This document shows, piece by piece, positions 34,354 through 40,060 of a stretch of 40,060 bases of DNA (its first letter is position 1; each line of letters starts with the position of its first letter). Below the pieces are notes generated by a model, which saw only the letters and a list, made by a program, of their open reading frames with translations, was not told the origin of the DNA and ran no database searches. The position numbers were made by a program, and so were the translations under genes. Source of the DNA: Paracoccaceae bacterium. Lineage in GTDB: Bacteria > Pseudomonadota > Alphaproteobacteria > Rhodobacterales > Rhodobacteraceae. The stretch spans positions 1 to 40,060 of the forward strand of contig JACONK010000027.1 in assembly GCA_014323795.1 (NCBI GenBank), given 5' to 3'.

Positions 34354-35844
34354 ATGGCTGCCTTACTGGTGCTCGACAGTCTGACAAAGACCTATCCTGG
34401 TGTCGTGGCGAACAGTGCGGTGAGCCTTGAGGTGGGCCAGGGGGAAATTCACGCCCTGCTGGGTGAAAATGGCGCAGGCAAGTCCACGCTTGTCAGGATG
34501 ATCTATGGGCTGGTGCGTCCGGACAGCGGGACAATGACGCTTGATGGTGCGCCGTTCATGCCATTGGGCCCGCAGGCTGCGCGGACGGCGGGCATCGGGA
34601 TGGTGTTCCAGCATTTTTCGCTCTTTGACGCGTTGAACGTGGCGGAAAACGTCGCCCTTGGGATGGATGCAACGCCGCCGAACCTGGCCGGAAGCATCCG
34701 TAAAATAAGCACCGACTATGGCCTTGCTCTCGAACCCGACAGGCTTGCGGGCGACCTGTCCGCAGGTGAACGCCAGCGAGTGGAGATTGTGCGCTGCCTT
34801 TTGCAGAAACCGCGCCTTATGGTGATGGATGAGCCGACGTCGGTTCTGGCACCACAGGAGGCGGATAGACTCTTCCAGACCCTGCGCCGGCTGAGGGCGG
34901 AGGGCATGTCCATTCTTTATATCTCTCACAGGCTCAGGGAAATCCGGCACCTTTGTGATCGGGCGACGATCCTGCGCAGAGGCAAGGTTGCCGGCATCTG
35001 CATCCCGGCGGAAGAAAGTGTGCAATCGATTGCAGGAATGGTGGTGGGGACGCAGATGACATCCCCTGCCGGACGGGTCTATACGCCTGGGAAAGTACTG
35101 CTGTCTGTCACGCAACTTAGCCTGGGTTCTGACGATCCGTTTGGCCCTTCCTTGAAGGATGTGCGTTTTGACCTGCACGCGGGCGAGGTGCTCGGCATCG
35201 CGGGAGTGGCGGGGAACGGCCAGAACGAGCTGCTGGCCGCCCTGTCGGGGGAGGCGCGTACGCAGCCCGGCGCAATTTTAATGAAAGGCGAACCGGTGGG
35301 CGACCGGGGGCCGGACCATCGGCGTTTGCGGGGGTTGCTGGCCGCGCCCGAGGAGAGGCTGGGTCACGCCGCTGTGCAGGATATGTCGCTGACGGAAAAC
35401 GCGCTTCTGACCGGGTGGCAAGGGCTTCATAACCGCGGGTTCATCAATTGGGGGGCGGCCACCAGCTTCGCCCGTGCGGTTATTGAGCGGTTTGACGTGC
35501 GCCCGCCAAACCCCGCCAATGCGGCAAAGGTCATGTCGGGTGGCAATCTTCAGAAGTTCCTGATAGGGCGCGAGATTTTACAGCACCCCGAAGTGTTTGT
35601 TGTGAACCAGCCCACATGGGGCGTGGACGCGGCTGCCGCTGCCGCTATTCGCACGGCACTTCTGGAACTTGCTGACAACGGTGCGGGTGTTGTGGTGATC
35701 AGCCATGATCTGGATGAGCTCATGCAAATCTCGGATAACTTCGCGGTGCTCGCAGGCGGGCAGTTGAGCCCGGTCCAACGCACCTCCGGCGTGACCGCAG
35801 AAGATATCGGGGTTCTGATGGGGGGCACCCATGCTACGGCTTGA
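34354..35844 (+). CDS. ABC transporter ATP-binding protein, BMP-type nucleoside/sugar importer
   Basis: A 496-residue tandem ATPase. The first nucleotide-binding domain has Walker A GENGAGKST (residues 38-46), signature LSAGERQR and Walker B LMVMDEPTSVL. The second has a modified Walker A (GVAGNGQNELL), signature MSGGNLQK and Walker B VFVVNQPTWGVD, where Gln replaces the catalytic Glu; this is usual for the second domain in this transporter class. The ATG at 34354 is chosen by family alignment and follows GAGGGA. It overlaps the next gene by 14 nt. The family imports nucleosides or related sugars. Confidence 0.94.
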   Translation: MAALLVLDSLTKTYPGVVANSAVSLEVGQGEIHALLGENGAGKSTLVRMIYGLVRPDSGTMTLDGAPFMPLGPQAARTAGIGMVFQHFSLFDALNVAENVALGMDATPPNLAGSIRKISTDYGLALEPDRLAGDLSAGERQRVEIVRCLLQKPRLMVMDEPTSVLAPQEADRLFQTLRRLRAEGMSILYISHRLREIRHLCDRATILRRGKVAGICIPAEESVQSIAGMVVGTQMTSPAGRVYTPGKVLLSVTQLSLGSDDPFGPSLKDVRFDLHAGEVLGIAGVAGNGQNELLAALSGEARTQPGAILMKGEPVGDRGPDHRRLRGLLAAPEERLGHAAVQDMSLTENALLTGWQGLHNRGFINWGAATSFARAVIERFDVRPPNPANAAKVMSGGNLQKFLIGREILQHPEVFVVNQPTWGVDAAAAAAIRTALLELADNGAGVVVISHDLDELMQISDNFAVLAGGQLSPVQRTSGVTAEDIGVLMGGTHATA

Positions 35845-36916
35845 ACCGAGAGCGGAGCCGTCGCGGCTGATGACCGTGCTGGCACAGCTGATCGCGGTGA
35901 CGGCGACAATGGTGGCGGGGGGTATTCTGTTTTGGTTTTTGGGCAAGAATCCGTTTGAGGTGATCCGGATTATCTTCTGGGATCCGCTCTTTGACGAAAA
36001 CCTGTCATCCTATGCACGCCCTCAGCTGCTGGTTAAGGCCGCGCCGCTGATCCTGATAGCACTCGGTTTGTCGCTGGGTTTCCGTGCAGGCATCTGGAAC
36101 ATCGGGGCGGAGGGGCAGTTCATCATCGGTGCCATTTTCGGTGCGGGGGCGGGGCTTGCGTTTTACCCGGCAGAAAGCGCGATCATCTTCCCCCTGATGG
36201 TTTTCGCCGGGGCACTGGGCGGGTTTCTCTGGGCTATGATCCCGGCGATCCTGAAGACGCGGTTCAACACGAATGAAATCCTCGTCTCGTTGCTGCTCGT
36301 CTATGTGGCGGAGCTCATACTTGCCTCCATGTCTCTTGGCCTTATGCGTAATCCGGAAGGGTCGGGATTTCCCGGTTCGCGTAACTTCAGGTCTTATCCG
36401 TCTGCCCATAACGCGGAGCTGATTGCCAATACCGGTATCCACTGGGGGGTGATCACCACAGTTTTTGCTTTGGCTGTCGCCTGCGTACTGCTGCAACGGC
36501 ACATGCTGGGGTATCAGATCAGGCTGGCAGGGCAGGCGGCCCGTGCGGCCCGGTTTTCGGGCGTGAATCCGGCGGGGCTGGTCATCATCTGCCTTGGCAT
36601 CTCCGGTTCGGCTGCCGGGCTTGCCGGCATGTTCGAGGTATCCGGTCCCTCCGGGCAAATCTCTATAGATTTTAACGCGGGCTACGGCTTCACGGCGATC
36701 ATCGTGGCGTTCCTTGGACGACTTAACCCGATTGGTATAATGTTCGCCGGGTTGCTGCTGGCACTGACGTATATCGGCGGTGAGCTGGCGAGCTTGCGGC
36801 TCGGTCTGCCTTCCGCTGCGATCCAGGTGTTTCAGGGGATGTTTCTTTTCTTCATGCTGGCAACCGACGTGCTGGTCACCTTCTGCCTCCGATGGCGCAG
36901 TCGGATGGCGATATGA
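35831..36916 (+). CDS. ABC transporter permease 1, BMP-type importer
   Basis: A 361-residue polytopic protein with about 9-10 membrane segments. It matches the BPD_transp_2-type permeases: LGLSLGFRAGIWNIGAEGQF motif, TRFNTNEILVSLLLVYVAEL, and GYGFTAIIVAFLGRLNPIG near the C-terminus. With the next gene it forms the membrane channel. It overlaps the ATPase gene and the second permease gene, indicating one operon. Confidence 0.94.
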   Translation: MLRLEPRAEPSRLMTVLAQLIAVTATMVAGGILFWFLGKNPFEVIRIIFWDPLFDENLSSYARPQLLVKAAPLILIALGLSLGFRAGIWNIGAEGQFIIGAIFGAGAGLAFYPAESAIIFPLMVFAGALGGFLWAMIPAILKTRFNTNEILVSLLLVYVAELILASMSLGLMRNPEGSGFPGSRNFRSYPSAHNAELIANTGIHWGVITTVFALAVACVLLQRHMLGYQIRLAGQAARAARFSGVNPAGLVIICLGISGSAAGLAGMFEVSGPSGQISIDFNAGYGFTAIIVAFLGRLNPIGIMFAGLLLALTYIGGELASLRLGLPSAAIQVFQGMFLFFMLATDVLVTFCLRWRSRMAI

Positions 36917-37839
36917 CGGATTTTCCTATTCTTGCGCTTCTGGCCGGTATGATAGTCGCCGCCACACCGATCCTCCTGGCAGGCATCGGAGAGCTGGTCG
37001 TTGAAAAAGCGGGTGTGCTGAACCTGGGCGTGGAGGGCATGATGATCGTCGGTGCCATCTGCGGCTTCGCGGTTGCCTACGAGACGCAGAGCGTGACGCT
37101 CGGCTATCTTGGTGCCGCGATGGGCGGGGCCGCGCTGGCGCTGGTTTTCGGTGTGCTGACGCAGTTTCTGATGACCAATCAGGTTGCCACGGGGCTTGCG
37201 CTGACATTGACGGGCCTGGGTGTTGCCGCGCTGATCGGGCAGCCCTACATCGGCATCAGGGGGACCACTGTCGGTGCCGTGCCCCTGGGGCCCATGCGGG
37301 AAATCCCGGTGCTGGGGCCGGTGCTTTTCCGGCATGACGCGATGGTCTATATTTCTATCCTGATCGTGGCATGTGTCTGGTATGTGTTGCGGTTTACCCG
37401 CGCCGGTCTGGTGTTGCGCGCCATCGGTGAAAACCACCACGCGGCCCATGCGCTGGGCTGCAAGGTCATAGTGACCCGTCTTGCCGCCATCGTTTTTGGC
37501 GGGGTCTGTGCCGGATTGGGCGGGGCGTATCTGTCGCTTGTCCGTGTGCCGCAATGGGCGGAAGGCATGACTGCAGGGGCAGGCTGGATCGCGCTCGCGC
37601 TCGTTGTTTTCGCAGGCTGGCGTGCCTGGGGCGTACTCGTCGGTGCATGCCTCTTCGGCGGTCTGACGGCACTGCAGCTGTTTTTGCAAGCCGCAGGAGT
37701 GGCGGTTCTTGGCGAATACCTGTCCATGATTCCCTATGTTATGACCATCGTGGCACTTGTGATTATCTCTTCGGGGCGGGTCCGCGCCGCGCCGTGTGCG
37801 CCTGCGTCCCTGGGTCTTCCCTTTACTGCCGCAACCTGA
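36913..37839 (+). CDS. ABC transporter permease 2, BMP-type importer
   Basis: A 308-residue polytopic permease. It carries the paired motif ELVVEKAGVLNLGVEGMMIVGA, the TNQVATGLALTLTGLG segment and the RAIGENHHAAHALGC loop typical of this family. The ATG at 36913 overlaps the stop of permease 1 (ATGA); an ATG at 36892 inside the previous gene would add seven residues. The binding-protein gene starts 34 bp after its stop. Confidence 0.94.
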   Translation: MTDFPILALLAGMIVAATPILLAGIGELVVEKAGVLNLGVEGMMIVGAICGFAVAYETQSVTLGYLGAAMGGAALALVFGVLTQFLMTNQVATGLALTLTGLGVAALIGQPYIGIRGTTVGAVPLGPMREIPVLGPVLFRHDAMVYISILIVACVWYVLRFTRAGLVLRAIGENHHAAHALGCKVIVTRLAAIVFGGVCAGLGGAYLSLVRVPQWAEGMTAGAGWIALALVVFAGWRAWGVLVGACLFGGLTALQLFLQAAGVAVLGEYLSMIPYVMTIVALVIISSGRVRAAPCAPASLGLPFTAAT

Positions 37840-37873
37840 ACCTTCCAGCCCCTGTCCAACCGGAGGAGTACCC

Positions 37874-38956
37874 ATGAAAAAACGCTTATTCCTGGCCGCC
37901 GCGGCGGTCGTGCCGGCCCTTGTCGCAGGGGACGCGGCGATGGCGCAGGACAAAACGAAGGCAGGCTTTGTCTATTTCGGCCCCGTCGGCGACGGCGGCT
38001 GGACCTACGAACATGATCTTGGCCGCAAGGCTGTGGAAGCCGAATTCGGCGACAGGGTTGAGACGATCTACCAGGAAAGCGTCCCCGAAGGCGCGGATGC
38101 TGAACGGGTGATCACCCATATGGCACTCAGCGGTGCGGACATCATCTTTACAACATCTTTCGGTTACATGGACGCGACCAATGCCGTTGCGGCCCGTTTC
38201 CCGGAGGTGAAATTTGAACATGCCACCGGCTACAAGCGTGAACATCCGAACGTGTCAACCTACGCGGCCCGGTTCTACGAAGGCCGTGCAATCATCGGCT
38301 ACATCGCGGGCAGTATGACACGGACCAACAGAATCGGCTACATTGCGGCTTTCCCGATTCCGGAAGTGATCCGAGGCATAAACGCGTCCTACCTCTGGGC
38401 CAGGAAAGCCAATCCGGACGTTGAGATGACGGTGATCTGGGTCTACACTTGGTTTGATCCGGCCAAAGAGGCCGACGCCGCCCAGGCCCTGATTGACGCT
38501 GGTGCGGATGTCGTGATGCAGCACACGGATTCGACCGCACCGCAGGCCGTCGCACAGAAAGCGGGGACTGTTTGGACCTTTGGTCAGACGTCGGACGGGG
38601 CAGCCTTTGGCCCGAAACTGCGGCTCTCCTCAATCATCGACGACTGGGCACCCTACTACATTGACCGCGTACGCGCGGTCATGGATGGCACCTGGGAATC
38701 GTCCGCCACATGGGACGGCATCGACCAGGGCATGGTCAAAATCGGCGAGATCACGGATGAAGTTCCGGCGGAGGTGAAAGCCGGGGCACTCGCCCTGAAA
38801 GAGGCCATCGCCAGCGGTGAAACCCATGTCTTCACTGGCCCTGTCAACAGGCAGGATGGCTCCGTCTGGCTCGCTGAAGGGGAAACGGCGGACGACGCTA
38901 CGCTGCTGGGCATGAATTTCTACGTTGAAGGTCTGACCGGCACGTTACCGCGCTAA
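37874..38956 (+). CDS. BMP-family ABC transporter substrate-binding protein
   Basis: A 360-residue periplasmic protein with a clear signal peptide (MKKRLFLAAAAVVPALVAG, probable cleavage after AMA at residue 24). The BMP/PnrA family fold is recognised by KAGFVYFGPVGDGGWTYEHD, GADIIFTTSFGYMD, YEGRAIIGYIAG and ADVVMQHTDST. Family members bind purine nucleosides or related compounds; the exact ligand is not deducible. A strong GGAGGAG site precedes the ATG at 37874. Last gene of the four-gene importer operon. Confidence 0.95.
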   Translation: MKKRLFLAAAAVVPALVAGDAAMAQDKTKAGFVYFGPVGDGGWTYEHDLGRKAVEAEFGDRVETIYQESVPEGADAERVITHMALSGADIIFTTSFGYMDATNAVAARFPEVKFEHATGYKREHPNVSTYAARFYEGRAIIGYIAGSMTRTNRIGYIAAFPIPEVIRGINASYLWARKANPDVEMTVIWVYTWFDPAKEADAAQALIDAGADVVMQHTDSTAPQAVAQKAGTVWTFGQTSDGAAFGPKLRLSSIIDDWAPYYIDRVRAVMDGTWESSATWDGIDQGMVKIGEITDEVPAEVKAGALALKEAIASGETHVFTGPVNRQDGSVWLAEGETADDATLLGMNFYVEGLTGTLPR

Positions 38957-39739
38957 ATCCTGGGAGTGCACCGAAAGTTGAAATGCCCGGGTAGCCTGGT
39001 ACGTTTTTCTTCCTGTTGTCGTTTGCACGGCGCGGCATGGCTTTCAAAAGCTACAGGATTGTGGCCGTCAGATTTCAGAATACTGCAGCCAGACACGCGA
39101 AATCCACTGGTTTTATCCTGCATACGTGTCATTCTGCCCGCCGTGTCGGCTGTATCCGCCGGGTATAACAGGGAAAACGGCCCGGGTTGGGCTGATTGAC
39201 CATCCTGTTCATCGTGGCCGGTGCTGCTGCGGCACTTTCTTCGCTTCCCCCGCCTGCGCCATCGGATAGTCGCCGAATGTGGTGATAAAGGTGTCCGGCG
39301 TTCCGGAGATGTTGAACATGGTCGCCGGTACCTTGTTACGGGTTGTCTCGCCTTTTATGATACGGCTCAGAAGATTTTCTGTGATACAGATAAGAAAACC
39401 CGCCACAACCATCCCGTCCGGCCAGGCTGCCGCTTGCGGCGGTGCGTTGCCTTGGCCGAAAATATGCGAACCTCGTAAAAAGCCTTGCGGTTGTAGGGTG
39501 GGTATCTTAGCATGGCCCTGCCATGACTCTTTTGTGCCGACAGATCGCTGTGCCTGGTTTTCGTGATCTCCGGCCTGTGGCTTTGGCCAAAGCGGCATAT
39601 GCCGCCCCAAATTCCGCGCTTTCGGGGCGCGGACCTCTGCCCGCCTTCGGGCGGACACGGGGGAAGGGGCATTCATCGGTGGCCCGGCCCTGCCGCACCA
39701 TACACCAGAACCCGACCCGTAGACACGTAAGGGATGATC
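38957..39739. other. 783-bp region between the importer operon and the second RTX gene
   Basis: No gene is supported. A minus-strand open stretch at 39209-39415 (GMVVAGFLICITENLLSRII...) could encode about 68 residues, but it has no ribosome site and no family I know. A short palindrome GCGGCATATGCCGC lies near 39592-39605. The right part should include the promoter of the RTX gene. Confidence 0.4.
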
Positions 39740-40060
39740 ATGGCTGAAGGCATCGGAACCATAGATGGCGACAATCTGACCGGCACCCCGGATAATGACA
39801 TCATCCTGGGCCTCGCCGGGGATGACACGCTGACCGGCGGGGCAGGCGCGGATGTGCTGCGCGGCGGTTCCGGCGACGACGTGCTGGATGGCGGGGCCGG
39901 AAACGACGTGCTGCGCGGTGCGGGCGGTGCCGACGTGCTGCGCGGTGGTTCCGGCCGCGACAGGCTGGCCGGCCATGCCGGTGCCGATATGCTGGATGGC
40001 GGGGCAGGCATCGACCTGGCCGATTATGCCGGTTCCGGTGCGGGTGTGACCGTCAGCCTT
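39740..40060 (+). CDS. RTX calcium-binding repeat protein, N-terminal 107 residues (3' end outside window)
   Basis: The frame opens at the ATG at 39740 (MAEGIGTIDGDNLTGTPDND...) with TAAGGG 6 nt upstream. An ATG two codons earlier (39734) is in frame but overlaps that site. It runs to the window edge. Visible are six or more consecutive nonapeptides ([20 protein letters not shown]...) and then [13 protein letters not shown], the same spacer core as in the left-edge RTX protein. The two genes are therefore paralogues, oriented away from each other. The same type I secretion expectation applies. Confidence 0.88.
   Translation, partial: MAEGIGTIDGDNLTGTPDNDIILGLAGDDTLTGGAGADVLRGGSGDDVLDGGAGNDVLRGAGGADVLRGGSGRDRLAGHAGADMLDGGAGIDLADYAGSGAGVTVSL

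Noticed and set aside
39209-39976. Long minus-strand open frame overlapping the RTX gene
   Set aside because: Its first half is the antisense of RTX repeats, whose biased composition opens other frames. The second half has no ribosome site and no recognisable family.
1-40060. tRNA, rRNA or replication origin
   Set aside because: No cloverleaf-type sequence, rRNA segment or origin-like repeat cluster was found by eye.

Overview
The window looks like a chromosomal segment of an alphaproteobacterium, most likely Rhodobacterales or a close relative. The evidence is the gene order: a lipoyl-domain-bearing PDH E1-beta, ftsB next to the PDH genes, tkt/gap/pgk/class I fba in one line, a coiled-coil gene plus zapA upstream of tkt, and glnE facing ybaK. 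The DNA is GC-rich. The genes are mostly intact housekeeping genes, but the gaps between them hold an unusual number of decayed genes.

Layout. (1) 1-2513, minus: start of a large RTX (calcium-binding nonapeptide) protein that runs off the left edge. (2) 3259-4859, plus: tatA-tatB-tatC, then a DUF815 ATPase at 5013-5912. (3) 5992-6400: wreck of a DNA methyltransferase. (4) 6535-10397, plus: hflK-hflC-DUF2065-HtrA/Deg protease, an envelope quality-control group. (5) 21864-10464, minus: central carbon metabolism, tkt, gap, pgk, fba, ftsB, pdhA, pdhB, pdhC. This line is interrupted by a methyltransferase-HNH fusion gene (with an in-frame stop) between tkt and gap, and by an SMR-type exporter on the opposite strand between ftsB and pdhA. 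(6) 22084-23095, plus: coiled-coil protein and zapA. (7) 23114-24315, minus: grxD, bolA-like gene, ybaK-like gene. (8) 24390-28631, plus: glnE, a small conserved protein, an M23 peptidase.

(9) 28631-30880 is the accessory part. It holds an IS5-family relic with recognisable inverted repeats, a cas3 N-terminal stump cut exactly at the IS end, two solitary 29-nt-type hairpin repeats that resemble type I-E CRISPR repeats, three small minus-strand genes each followed by a hairpin, and another IS5 transposase scrap. I read this as the remains of a type I-E CRISPR-Cas locus with small unknown genes in it. (10) 31042-33476, minus: tpiA, an A-type Fe-S carrier, a MetE-like pseudogene, sufT. (11) 33822-34230: a third IS5-family relic. 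(12) 34354-38956, plus: a complete BMP-type (nucleoside-like) ABC importer, ATPase, two permeases and binding protein. (13) 39740 onward, plus: start of a second RTX protein that runs off the right edge.

Function. The minus-strand core carries lower glycolysis into acetyl-CoA plus the non-oxidative pentose phosphate/Calvin step, with tpiA in a separate place. GrxD, the BolA-like protein, SufT and the A-type carrier share an Fe-S theme. Tat, HflKC and the Deg protease serve the envelope. No tRNA, rRNA or replication origin was seen. The pyruvate dehydrogenase E3 gene and the sufBCDS genes are not in the window.
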